From an uncultured Prevotellamassilia sp. (GTDB taxonomy: Bacteria > Bacteroidota > Bacteroidia > Bacteroidales > Bacteroidaceae), in contig CAKQOG010000017.1 in the NCBI GenBank assembly GCA_934255485.1, positions 1-52,285 on the forward strand: a stretch of 52,285 nucleotides of DNA, written 5' to 3'. Shown here piece after piece: positions 8,188 through 16,103 of the stretch (positions are counted from its first letter, which is position 1; each line of letters starts with the position of its first letter). Position numbers and translations under genes: made by a program. A model generated the notes under the pieces. That model made no database searches and had not been told where the DNA came from. It was given only the letters and a program-made list of their open reading frames with translations.

Positions 8188-9774
8188 TTAAAGGATAACT
8201 TTGCGACCATTTACAATGTATACACCTGTAGATAACTGCAGAGTTTGCTCACCATCAACCGTACCTTGCCAAATAAGTTTGCCTTCAGCGCTATGTATGC
8301 GAACTGTTTGTGGTTTTCCACTCTGCATAACAAGTGAACCATGATTGGCTTTGATTTCGAGCGCACCATTAGTAGATGTAGCTACGTCGTCAATACCTGT
8401 TACAATGTCGTCGATATTATCTACTACTGCGAAGTGGGTAGACTTCAATACCAAGTCAGGATAGTTAGTTGATGTCATTTCAACGTAAACATCCTTTTGC
8501 TTATTAAGGAATGCTACAATACCTGCATATTTAGCCGCAGACTTTGTAATCATAGCAGACTTTGCAATAGATTCGTAAATGTTTTCGGTGCTATCAAACG
8601 ATACTCCTTGGTAGGCAAACTTAATCGTATAAGTTTGATTGTTGCCGTCCTTTGCCCAATCGGAGAGTTTTAATAAATATTTAGGTGTTGATTTGTCGGC
8701 ATTGAATTCCGTCATATATTCATTATTTGACGGACAACGATAGAGGTAATAACATGTAACACCAGACTTTACAGTCTTTAAAAGTTTTGAGTTGATGTTA
8801 ACCGTCTCCTCTTGTGGAAGGTATGAAATGTTTTCAACGCGTGTGTTTTGTGGGAAAGATGCAAAAGTAAGATTGTTGCCACCACAAGTATAAGCATACA
8901 ACTTGTTAGACGTTGGGTAGTTAAACAAATCAACACTTTTAAGTACGCCATTGTTTTCTACAGCAATATACTTTAAGTTTTCTGCTGTTGAAACATCTAT
9001 TTTTGATATCTTATTGTTTTCTGCAAAAAGCTGACGAAGATTTTCTTTGGTTCCATTTATAGTAAGTGTGGAAATCTTGTTGTCACCACACATTATAACA
9101 GAAATGGAATCAGACTTTGTTGTGACAGAACTCAAGTTGTTACCAACACATTTCAGTACGTCCAAATTGGTGTTGCTAAGCAGTGAAACAGAACTGATGT
9201 TATTGTCGCTTACATTGAGTTGCTGCAATGTTGCAGTTTTAATTGAAAAACTTGTGCTTGAGGTATTGCCAGCATTATTTTTTAAGCTATTGTTGGCAAT
9301 GTTTACATTTTCAATCAAAGGATTAGCGGTTTCGTTTACCTTTAATGTCTTTAATTGGTTGTTTGCACAATTAAGGTCTGTCAATTTAGCGTTAGAGGTT
9401 ACGTCCAAGTTTGTGAGCTCGTTGTCTTGGCAATACAACGAACGCAGATTAGGTGCTTTTGTAATATCTATTTTTGAAATGTTTTGCCCTTCACAAATCA
9501 GCATTTCAAGTTTTGATGGGGTAGTGATAGTAATTGTGCTACCTGCTACAGTACCTGTTATGGTTAGCACATCCTCACTTGTTTTGGCAATGGCTACTGG
9601 TGTGCCGTTTCCCCAATCCACTGTTGCACCATGCTTTAGCTGGTTCAACTGGAGTGTTACAGTTTCGCCCACTTTTTTGCTTGTGGTAAGTGTAACTACA
9701 TCATCTGCCATCACAGGAGATATAGCAAGCATACCAGCAGCGAGTAACGAAACAAAGAGTTTGTTTTTTTTCAT
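8188..9774 (-). CDS. Secreted leucine-rich-repeat protein with type IX secretion C-terminal domain
   Basis: A 528-residue extracellular protein. A signal peptide (1-23, ending VMA-D) is followed by a beta-rich region, then Bacteroidetes-style LRRs of about 21 residues (about 88-300) with repeating LxxLxCxxNxLTxLDV patterns. The last ~70 residues read like a type A Por-secretion sorting domain: a strand with TVRIHSAEGKLIW, then LSTGVYIVNGRKVIL at the end. Such proteins are exported through the outer membrane by the type IX system and attached to the surface; the LRRs likely bind protein or glycan. It is first in a probable two-gene unit with the M60 peptidase, suggesting a binding and cleaving pair. 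Confidence 0.85.
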   Translation of the reverse strand: MKKNKLFVSLLAAGMLAISPVMADDVVTLTTSKKVGETVTLQLNQLKHGATVDWGNGTPVAIAKTSEDVLTITGTVAGSTITITTPSKLEMLICEGQNISKIDITKAPNLRSLYCQDNELTNLDVTSNAKLTDLNCANNQLKTLKVNETANPLIENVNIANNSLKNNAGNTSSTSFSIKTATLQQLNVSDNNISSVSLLSNTNLDVLKCVGNNLSSVTTKSDSISVIMCGDNKISTLTINGTKENLRQLFAENNKISKIDVSTAENLKYIAVENNGVLKSVDLFNYPTSNKLYAYTCGGNNLTFASFPQNTRVENISYLPQEETVNINSKLLKTVKSGVTCYYLYRCPSNNEYMTEFNADKSTPKYLLKLSDWAKDGNNQTYTIKFAYQGVSFDSTENIYESIAKSAMITKSAAKYAGIVAFLNKQKDVYVEMTSTNYPDLVLKSTHFAVVDNIDDIVTGIDDVATSTNGALEIKANHGSLVMQSGKPQTVRIHSAEGKLIWQGTVDGEQTLQLSTGVYIVNGRKVIL

Positions 9775-9829
9775 AGAAAAAGTATGTAACTGTTTAAAGA
9801 TGTATTTTGCAATATGATACTATTGTATA

Positions 9830-9838
9830 GCAAAATTG
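9830..9838 (-). promoter_or_regulatory. Possible -7 element for the LRR-M60 unit
   Basis: On the minus strand it reads CAATTTTGC, close to TAnnTTTGC but with C in place of the first T. It is about 55 bases upstream of the LRR start codon. The surroundings are very AT-rich. Confidence 0.35.
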
Positions 9839-9972
9839 CGAAAAAAAAGCGTTGTATACAAAAGTTTGTTGAGTTTTTAGTGTTTTTTTTGAAAATCTCT
9901 TTTTCCAACAGTCATCAGAAGTCCAATTTTTTTGGAAAGTTGAATTGTATCTAAATGTTAAGAGACAGATAG

Positions 9973-10296
9973 ATATTCTTAGTTGTAATTTGTCACCCGA
10001 AACGCTCACCATATCAATTACAATTTAAGCAAAGGTTAGAAAGAGATTATCGTGAGAAAAAAGAGAGGAAGTCTGAATTAGAGCGTCTACTATCGCAATC
10101 GCCATCAGAAAGAACTGCAGATAATGTAAAGAAAGGGCTTGTGAAAACAGCTGTTTTTATGGGAAGTATCACTCCACAGCATGTCTCAGGTAGGCTTTAT
10201 AAAGTTGAAAATGGAGATGGCTGCGGAATGTTTTGCCTTTTGTTTTGTATTATTGATGCAATTTTAGTTTTTCTATTTTGGCTTATTTGGGGATGA
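9973..10296 (+). pseudogene. 5'-truncated membrane-protein remnant
   Basis: An open frame of about 107 codons ends at the TGA at 10294-10296. It has no usable start: the only ATG is about 35 codons before the end, and an in-frame stop lies just upstream at 9970-9972. The translation is coherent, with a charged helical region (QRLERDYREKKERKSELERL) followed by a C-terminal hydrophobic helix (about 24 residues, ending FLFWLIWG) that contains three Cys. This fits the C-terminal half of an inner-membrane protein that lost its start. The parent family is not recognised. Confidence 0.5.
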
Positions 10297-10330
10297 ACAT
10301 AAGCAGTTTTATCTATATAATATAGGAAAT

Positions 10331-10375
10331 AGGACACTTCTTGCAAAAACAAAAATATCCTGCAAAAAGTGTCCT
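10331..10375. terminator. Bidirectional hairpin between remnant and minus-strand ORF
   Basis: The 15-base arms AGGACACTTCTTGCA and TGCAAAAAGTGTCCT pair with one mismatch around a 15-base loop. It lies downstream of both converging frames and probably ends transcription from either side. Confidence 0.6.
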
Positions 10376-10385
10376 CTATATTAGA

Positions 10386-10727
10386 TCAGAACTCTTCTTT
10401 TACATAATTATAAGGACCATAAATTATTCTGACATAATATTTTGCCCCAGTAGTAAGTTCCGTGTTGTTATCGGTAGCTATTATACTCGTGTGAATTGCC
10501 ATATTATCGCTTGTAGTCAAATCTCTCATATTTCCATTCCAAAAGGGAGATATACCACATACATGCATAGGATTGCCATTCTCGTCTGGTATTCTATACA
10601 TATTTGTATATTTTTCTGATAACACATCTGCAAACTCTTTTTCTAAATCAAGAGCTTCGTTGAATGTTTTTGCATTCTTTACAAAAATGCATTGATAAAG
10701 ATAAGAATGGTACATTCTACCTTTCAT
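10386..10727 (-). CDS. Hypothetical protein
   Basis: Unrecognised 113-residue ORF without signal peptide or membrane segment. The middle is a charged helix (ALDLEKEFADVLSEKYTNMYR) and the C-terminal half looks like a small beta domain (ATDNNTELTTGAKYYVRIIYGPYNYV). Composition looks like real coding sequence. Its start codon (10725-10727, or an inner ATG at about 10715) overlaps the 5' end of the plus-strand ORF at 10664 by up to 64 bases, so at least one of the two starts is wrong or one gene is truncated. Confidence 0.5.
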   Translation of the reverse strand: MKGRMYHSYLYQCIFVKNAKTFNEALDLEKEFADVLSEKYTNMYRIPDENGNPMHVCGISPFWNGNMRDLTTSDNMAIHTSIIATDNNTELTTGAKYYVRIIYGPYNYVKEEF

Positions 10728-11440
10728 GGAAATACGTCACATTTACGAACAAAGCAATATACCTATATCATCCAAATAATCCAAAATCTTCACATCCATT
10801 TGAATATAAAACCAACGACTCTAATAGTGCTTTTAACAGTATTAAAAGTTACTTTATCAATAGACTGCCTCCAATATATGTAGAGGCAAAGGATATGCGA
10901 ATAATTAAAATACTGGATGTACAGAATATTGGTAATTGTATCAAAAAATTAACTGCAAAAGTATTTTCTGACAAACAATCCAAGAGGACTATTAATAGTA
11001 AGGCTTTAATTCCTAAAACTAAAGTTCTGTTCTCTAAAGAGATTGCTGATACATATAAATCAAAATACTTGGATTGGCTGTGTTTGCACCAATCTGGCTG
11101 TTATCCAATATATTATAGTGTTGAAGTCCGTACAAATTCAGATTTGTTAAATACTAATGAGGATGCTTTCATATTCATTCTAACAACAGGCATGAAGCAA
11201 ATAACTATTATCTACGAAAATACAAACTATTCACGCAGTACTTTAGTTTTTAAAATTGAAAAATCAAAATTAAACGATGCCATTAAAGAAATACATGAAT
11301 TTTTTGCTTCCGATATTATGAATAAGCGAGAACAAATCGCTAATGCTCAACTAAATCATCCGCTATTCATTTCCAATAAATTTTGGAGAGTGCTACATAC
11401 TGATTTTGATAACTGGAAAGAAAAATTAATAACACTATGA
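10664..11440 (+). CDS. Hypothetical protein, possibly N-terminally truncated
   Basis: Unrecognised 258-residue soluble protein, very rich in Asn, Lys and Ile, with lower G+C than the surrounding core genes. No catalytic motif stands out. The first ATG follows a stop codon immediately, and the next Met is about 80 codons in, so the true N-terminus may have been lost or replaced. Its 5' end overlaps the head-to-head ORF at 10386-10727. It ends in an ATGA overlap with the next gene (11437), which supports translation of both as a pair. Foreign origin is inferred from composition. Confidence 0.55.
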   Translation: MFLHSLQKCIDKDKNGTFYLSWKYVTFTNKAIYLYHPNNPKSSHPFEYKTNDSNSAFNSIKSYFINRLPPIYVEAKDMRIIKILDVQNIGNCIKKLTAKVFSDKQSKRTINSKALIPKTKVLFSKEIADTYKSKYLDWLCLHQSGCYPIYYSVEVRTNSDLLNTNEDAFIFILTTGMKQITIIYENTNYSRSTLVFKIEKSKLNDAIKEIHEFFASDIMNKREQIANAQLNHPLFISNKFWRVLHTDFDNWKEKLITL

Positions 11441-11706
11441 CAAAGCTAAATCGAGGAAACTGGCCATCTGACCCATACGAATGTCCGTATTGTTTCCAGA
11501 ATATGAATTCAATGGAAGCATTGATAGATCATTTTGAAAAGATGTGGAATCCAAAGAAATACATCCATCAGAGATTTTGTGTAGATTTGAGTAGACGAAA
11601 AGCAAAGTTATACAATGCAACAACTCCTAGCAATATATCAGTATATAAATCTCCGAGCGTGAAAGCATATAGCACCAACTTTGAAGCAAATAAGCGTAAA
11701 CATTAA
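11437..11706 (+). CDS. Small Cys/His zinc-finger-like protein
   Basis: Unrecognised 89-residue basic protein. Residues 14-33 resemble a C2H2 finger: CPYC (Cys16, Cys19), then His32 twelve residues later. The fourth ligand is unclear, as the next candidates are His44 and Cys48, further than the usual spacing. The C-terminal half is rich in Lys, Arg, Ser and Asn and probably disordered. It starts inside the stop codon of the previous gene (ATGA), so the two are translationally coupled. A nucleic-acid-binding or partner role for the 258-residue protein is possible but unproven. Confidence 0.5.
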   Translation: MTKLNRGNWPSDPYECPYCFQNMNSMEALIDHFEKMWNPKKYIHQRFCVDLSRRKAKLYNATTPSNISVYKSPSVKAYSTNFEANKRKH

Positions 11707-11783
11707 ATCCAAAGCCTATTTCGCTCAACCATTGCCAATTACATCCTTGTCAAAGATGATGACCACGAGAATAGATAGAGTGA

Positions 11784-12668
11784 TCACTCAATGCAAAGGT
11801 GACGCAGTTCGTACATTGATCCATTGTATATATTGAGGTCTACTTTTGTCTTTATTCCTTCTAACTTTCCACAATCTGTATGCTGCCAAAAACGCCATTT
11901 GCCACTATATGTAAGTGAACGTACGTAATAATGTGCAATCCAATAAGGGTAGTGATCGAATTCTTTGGTGTTGAGGTAATCTTTCTTAAACTTATAGTTT
12001 GTGTAGAGAATAGGAGGCACTTTATATTGCTTTTCAACTATTTTAAGCCATGTTAGTGAAGCCTTTCTGAGTTGTTCTGGAGATAGAGAACCTGTTTCTT
12101 CAATATCTAATACGGGAGGTAAGTCACCTTCTTCAAGGTGAACTTGTTTTAAGAAATATTTAGCTTGTTCTGAAGCCTGTATGTTGGGCTTGAAATAGTG
12201 GTATGCTCCTCGTAAAAAACCATGCTCGCGTGCTTGGTAAAAGTTATCATTAAAATTTTCGTCAAGATAATCTTTACCCTCTGTAGCTTTTATGAATATA
12301 AAACTAATTGGCTCACTATTTACTGATGCATTTGATAGCTTTTCCCAATCAATATCGCCTTGATGATGACTGATATCTATGCCATGGATAGAATAACCAT
12401 CAGGATAGACCTCGTTGCCATATAGTGCTTGCCATTTTGAGTGGTATCTTTCAACTACATAGATATAAAAGAAATAAACCATCAACGCTGCACCGCATAT
12501 TAATGTTAAGCGAACAAGTAATAAACGCAATTTAACCTCAATATCTTTAATTGTGCGATTACTCTTCTTGCGTTTGGCAACACTTTTTGTTCTGTGTGTT
12601 ACTGTACGTGGTTTGCTCGTACGTTTTGTTGTAGTTCTTCTATTACTATTAAAGGGCACTTTAGGCAT
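11784..12668 (-). CDS. Membrane-anchored GH25 lysozyme (muramidase)
   Basis: Cleaves the beta-1,4 bond between N-acetylmuramic acid and N-acetylglucosamine in peptidoglycan. In 294 residues, a 50-residue Arg/Lys/Thr-rich cytoplasmic N-terminus precedes one transmembrane helix (about 52-72). The GH25 barrel starts at about residue 92: GIDISHHQGDIDW carries the first conserved Asp (Asp98), and LDIEETG (187-193) carries the catalytic Asp/Glu pair. There is no cleavable signal, so the enzyme probably stays on the inner membrane facing the periplasm. It follows the phosphofructokinase gene on the same strand but is separated from it by a terminator-like hairpin. Confidence 0.9.
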   Translation of the reverse strand: MPKVPFNSNRRTTTKRTSKPRTVTHRTKSVAKRKKSNRTIKDIEVKLRLLLVRLTLICGAALMVYFFYIYVVERYHSKWQALYGNEVYPDGYSIHGIDISHHQGDIDWEKLSNASVNSEPISFIFIKATEGKDYLDENFNDNFYQAREHGFLRGAYHYFKPNIQASEQAKYFLKQVHLEEGDLPPVLDIEETGSLSPEQLRKASLTWLKIVEKQYKVPPILYTNYKFKKDYLNTKEFDHYPYWIAHYYVRSLTYSGKWRFWQHTDCGKLEGIKTKVDLNIYNGSMYELRHLCIE

Positions 12669-12682
12669 AAATATGAGATAGA

Positions 12683-12743
12683 AAAAGGGTTAAATGATGT
12701 GGAACTGCATTTATCTGAGATGTCCACTATCACTTAACCCTTT
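12683..12743 (-). terminator. Hairpin between pfp and the GH25 gene
   Basis: The outer stem AAAGGGTTAA / TTAACCCTTT encloses a second short stem (GTGGA / TCCAC). It lies after the phosphofructokinase stop and before the lysozyme start, so it probably ends pfp transcription. Confidence 0.65.
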
Positions 12744-12841
12744 ATTTTATACAAGTTGATAACTGTAGGATATGGAGATGTTCTAGCTATCAATAGAATT
12801 TTATATCTAATGCATAGTAGAACATGCTCTCATTCAACAAA

Positions 12842-14482
12842 TTATTTGCCTTGTTCAAGTTTAAGAGTAACAGTGCATTGATCGCATACTTCAGAAGGTC
12901 CCCAATATTGAATAGGACCAGGATAAACAAAGCATGTATTCTCTGCCCATTCTTTGCGATGAGAAGCAAATTCTTTAAATGGAGCACCATCTAAACGAAC
13001 GAGAGCTTTCTTAATAACTGGCTTCATCTTACCATTACGACGTTCCATGTTCATCATCATAGTGATGGGCACACCACCAGCAACCCATTCTGCTGCAGGT
13101 GCTGTTGTATTTTTAACGATTGCCATGTAACCAGTTTTGCCATTTGCTACAAGTTGAGCTGCACTTGTACCAAGAGCATAGCAGTAGTCTGCATCATAGT
13201 TTGATGGAGCAGCGCAACGGCCTTCGTAACCAAAGAAGTGGTGTTGTGCTGAGAACTTACCAACATATTTGCCTTCTTTCTTCCAAGCTGCAAGTTTGTT
13301 GCCTACCATTTCAGAAAGCAATTTTTCTGTTTCGATGAGAGATACTTGTACGTTTCCGTGTGGGTCACGTTCCATAGTAAGTTGTTTTGCAACACCTTCA
13401 GGAAGGCTCTCATAGATAGCTGCATTGTCCTTTGAAAGCTTTGAAAGAATCCATGCACGTTGGTCTGCAGCAGCAACACTTGCAGCTTCTGGAGTTGCAA
13501 GGAGGTCATTCAATTCAGCTATAAGCTTCTTCATTGCAGGGATAAACTCGATAAGTCCCTCAGGAATAAGTACAGTACCAAAGTTGTTGCCGTTAGCAGC
13601 ACGCTTAGCAACGATTTCTGCAATGTAAGTGACGATATCATCAAGAGTTTGATTCTTCTCTTCAACCTCTTCGCTGATGATACATACGTTAGGTTGGCAT
13701 TGTAGAGCGCATTCCAATGCGATGTGGCTTGCAGAGCGACCCATCAATTTGATGAAGTGCCAGTATTTGCGTGCAGAGTTAGCATCGCGTTGGATGTTAC
13801 CGATAACTTCAGCATAAGTTTTGCATGCAGTGTCGAAACCAAATGATGTTTCGATTTGGTCGTTTTTCAAGTCACCATCAATAGTCTTAGGACAACCAAT
13901 TACTTGAACACCACAGTTGTGTGCAGCATAGTATTCTGCCAATACACAAGCATTTGTGTTAGAGTCATCACCACCGATAATAACAATAGCTTTGATACCC
14001 AATTCACGGATAATCTTCAAACCGCTCTCAAACTGATCTTCTTCCTCAAGTTTCGTACGGCCTGAACCAATCATATCAAAACCACCAGTATTGCGATAGT
14101 CGTTGATGATTTCGTCGGTAAGTTCAATATACTTATGGTCTACTAAACCACCAGGTCCCATCAAGAAACCATAAAGTTTGTTGTTGGCGTTTTGCTTCTT
14201 TAGTTCGTCATAAAGGCCGCAGATTACGTTGTGACCACCAGGAGCTTGTCCACCAGAAAGGATAATACCAATGTTCATTGGTGCATATTCTTTCTTCTCG
14301 TCAGTAGGAACGAACTCTACTAGAGGCATACCATAAGTATTGGGGAAAAGTTTTTTGATTTCCTCTTGGTCGCCTACGCTTTGAGTAGGTTCACCTTCTT
14401 TAATGCTCACATTTCCACGAAGACCAGCAGGAAGTTTAGGCTGGTATGAAGCACGTGCAATCTGTAATGCGCTTTTTTCCAT
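12842..14482 (-). CDS. pfp: Diphosphate--fructose-6-phosphate 1-phosphotransferase
   Basis: Makes fructose 1,6-bisphosphate from fructose 6-phosphate with pyrophosphate as donor; a reversible step of glycolysis and gluconeogenesis in the cytoplasm. At 546 residues it matches the long PPi-dependent PFK group. Phosphate-donor specificity is readable: GGDDS at 170-174 (ATP enzymes have Gly where the second Asp stands) and PKTIDGD at 198-204 (PGTIDND in ATP enzymes). GMG-type substrate loops follow (KLMGRSASH). It is a single-gene unit with its own promoter at 14579-14587. Confidence 0.95.
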   Translation of the reverse strand: MEKSALQIARASYQPKLPAGLRGNVSIKEGEPTQSVGDQEEIKKLFPNTYGMPLVEFVPTDEKKEYAPMNIGIILSGGQAPGGHNVICGLYDELKKQNANNKLYGFLMGPGGLVDHKYIELTDEIINDYRNTGGFDMIGSGRTKLEEEDQFESGLKIIRELGIKAIVIIGGDDSNTNACVLAEYYAAHNCGVQVIGCPKTIDGDLKNDQIETSFGFDTACKTYAEVIGNIQRDANSARKYWHFIKLMGRSASHIALECALQCQPNVCIISEEVEEKNQTLDDIVTYIAEIVAKRAANGNNFGTVLIPEGLIEFIPAMKKLIAELNDLLATPEAASVAAADQRAWILSKLSKDNAAIYESLPEGVAKQLTMERDPHGNVQVSLIETEKLLSEMVGNKLAAWKKEGKYVGKFSAQHHFFGYEGRCAAPSNYDADYCYALGTSAAQLVANGKTGYMAIVKNTTAPAAEWVAGGVPITMMMNMERRNGKMKPVIKKALVRLDGAPFKEFASHRKEWAENTCFVYPGPIQYWGPSEVCDQCTVTLKLEQGK

Positions 14483-14578
14483 AAATTAATTTATAAAATT
14501 ATTAGGGTTTTAATCTAAGATTGAAAAGATTGGGACAACTTTTAAATAAAGCATTTAAAATGCCCATAATTTCCTTTT

Positions 14579-14587
14579 GCAAAGTTA
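14579..14587 (-). promoter_or_regulatory. -7 promoter element for pfp
   Basis: Reads TAACTTTGC on the minus strand, a full match to TAnnTTTGC, about 97 bases upstream of the pfp start codon. Confidence 0.55.
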
Positions 14588-14647
14588 CTTATTTTTACGT
14601 GATACCACAATAAGCCTTTCATATTTCTTTACAAAAATAAAATAGAA

Positions 14648-14691
14648 AAGAGCTGCATAAGCTCTATACAGATAGGCTTTGTGCAGCTCTT
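14648..14691 (-). terminator. Intrinsic terminator after spt
   Basis: The 10-bp stem AAGAGCTGCA / TGCAGCTCTT has a 24-base loop containing a smaller repeat. On the minus strand a T-rich run follows. It lies about 20 bases after the serine palmitoyltransferase stop. Confidence 0.75.
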
Positions 14692-14711
14692 GTGCTATTT
14701 TTATACAGAAA

Positions 14712-15899
14712 TTACTTGATAATATCAAGTTCGCGGAACACTTTGGCTAATGCTTCAACGGCACGATCTACTTGTTCCTTAGTGTGAGTTGCCATAAGAG
14801 CAACACGTACAAGTGTGTCTTGTGGAGCACATGCAGGAGGAATAACAGGGTTTATAAATACACCTGCATCGAATGCGCGTGCGGTTGCTACAAATGTCTT
14901 TTCTGTATCACGTACATAAAGCGGTATGATAGGTGATTCAGTTTCGCCAATTTCAAATCCAGCTTCGCGGAAACGTTTCAAAGCGTAGCGTGTAACGTCC
15001 CAAAGTGCTTCGATGCGTTCTGGTTCGTTTTGGATAATGTGTAGGGCCTCCATTGCACATGCTGTTGCAGCTGGAGTGTTAGATGCAGAAAAGATATATG
15101 TACGTGAATTATGGCGTAACCAATTGATAATGCTTTCGTCTGCAGCAATAAAACCACCGATTGAAGCAAGAGATTTGCTGAAAGTGCCCATAATAAGGTC
15201 TACTTCATCAGCCAAACCAAAGTAATCGCAAACACCACGACCTTGACGTCCGAATACACCAATACCATGTGCTTCGTCTACCATGATGGTAGCGTTGTAT
15301 TTGTGTTTTAGCTTAACGATTTCGGGCAAGTTTGCTAAGTCACCTTCCATTGAGAAAACACCATCCACAACAATGAGTTTAACAGCTTCGGGTGCACATT
15401 TTTGCAATTGACGCTCCAAATCAGCCATGTCATTGTGCTTATACTTTAAGCACGTAGAAAAAGACAAACGTCTACCATCAACGATTGATGCGTGGTCGCG
15501 ATCATCGCAGATGATATAGTCTTCACGACCTGTAAGGCATGAAATAACACCAGAATTAACTGTAAAACCAGTTGAGTAACAAAGAGCGTCTTCTTTGCCA
15601 ACAAATTCAGCAAGTTCTTTTTCAAGTTGTATGTGAAGGTCGAGTGTGCCATTTAAAAAGCGTGAGCCTGCACATCCCGAGCCATATTTCTCCATAGCCT
15701 TGATTCCAGCTTGTATGATACGTTCGTCACCAGTTAAACCTGTATAAGCATTTGAGCCGAACATAAGCACGTGGTGGCCACCCATTTCAACTTCAGTGCC
15801 TTGTTTGCCTTCGATGGCACGGAAATAAGGATATACCCCCTTTGCTTTATATTGTTGTGGTAGGGTATACTTTGCTAATCTGTCTTGTAATAATCCCAT
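14712..15899 (-). CDS. spt: Serine palmitoyltransferase (PLP-dependent)
   Basis: Condenses serine with a fatty acyl-CoA to give 3-ketosphinganine, the first step of sphingolipid synthesis, a hallmark of Bacteroides and Prevotella. The 395-residue protein is an alpha-oxoamine synthase: GSGCAGSRFLNGT (73-85), DDRDHASIVDG (132-142, His136 stacks on PLP), VDEAHG (207-212), and GTFSKS (238-243) with Lys242 as the Schiff-base lysine. It closely resembles the Bacteroides enzyme rather than KBL or BioF, but that rests on recall of the family; the alternative is 2-amino-3-ketobutyrate CoA ligase. It is a single-gene unit. Confidence 0.88.
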   Translation of the reverse strand: MGLLQDRLAKYTLPQQYKAKGVYPYFRAIEGKQGTEVEMGGHHVLMFGSNAYTGLTGDERIIQAGIKAMEKYGSGCAGSRFLNGTLDLHIQLEKELAEFVGKEDALCYSTGFTVNSGVISCLTGREDYIICDDRDHASIVDGRRLSFSTCLKYKHNDMADLERQLQKCAPEAVKLIVVDGVFSMEGDLANLPEIVKLKHKYNATIMVDEAHGIGVFGRQGRGVCDYFGLADEVDLIMGTFSKSLASIGGFIAADESIINWLRHNSRTYIFSASNTPAATACAMEALHIIQNEPERIEALWDVTRYALKRFREAGFEIGETESPIIPLYVRDTEKTFVATARAFDAGVFINPVIPPACAPQDTLVRVALMATHTKEQVDRAVEALAKVFRELDIIK

Positions 15900-15997
15900 G
15901 AGATAAATCTTGGTTGTATTAAAGGAAATGTTTTTAAGTTATAAAATAAATACGTAACGTTGTATTTATGATAACATACCTTTCAATTAATTTGTTG

Positions 15998-16006
15998 GCA
16001 AAGGTA
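15998..16006 (-). promoter_or_regulatory. -7 promoter element for spt
   Basis: Reads TACCTTTGC on the minus strand, matching TAnnTTTGC, about 100 bases upstream of the start codon. Confidence 0.55.
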
Positions 16007-16103
16007 CATATTTTTATATAAAAAAAAATAATTCTTATATGAAAAATGCACGGATACTTATATTTTGTGCTAATTCTACATTGAAGAGATTTTGTTTATT
16101 GCA

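Noticed and set aside
9047..9817. 256-codon plus-strand ORF
   Set aside because: Lies fully antisense to the LRR gene; the hydrophobic, Val/Leu/Ser-rich translation is a by-product of the LRR codons.
10341..10619. 92-codon plus-strand ORF
   Set aside because: Overlaps the hairpin and the minus-strand 113-residue ORF; its composition looks random.
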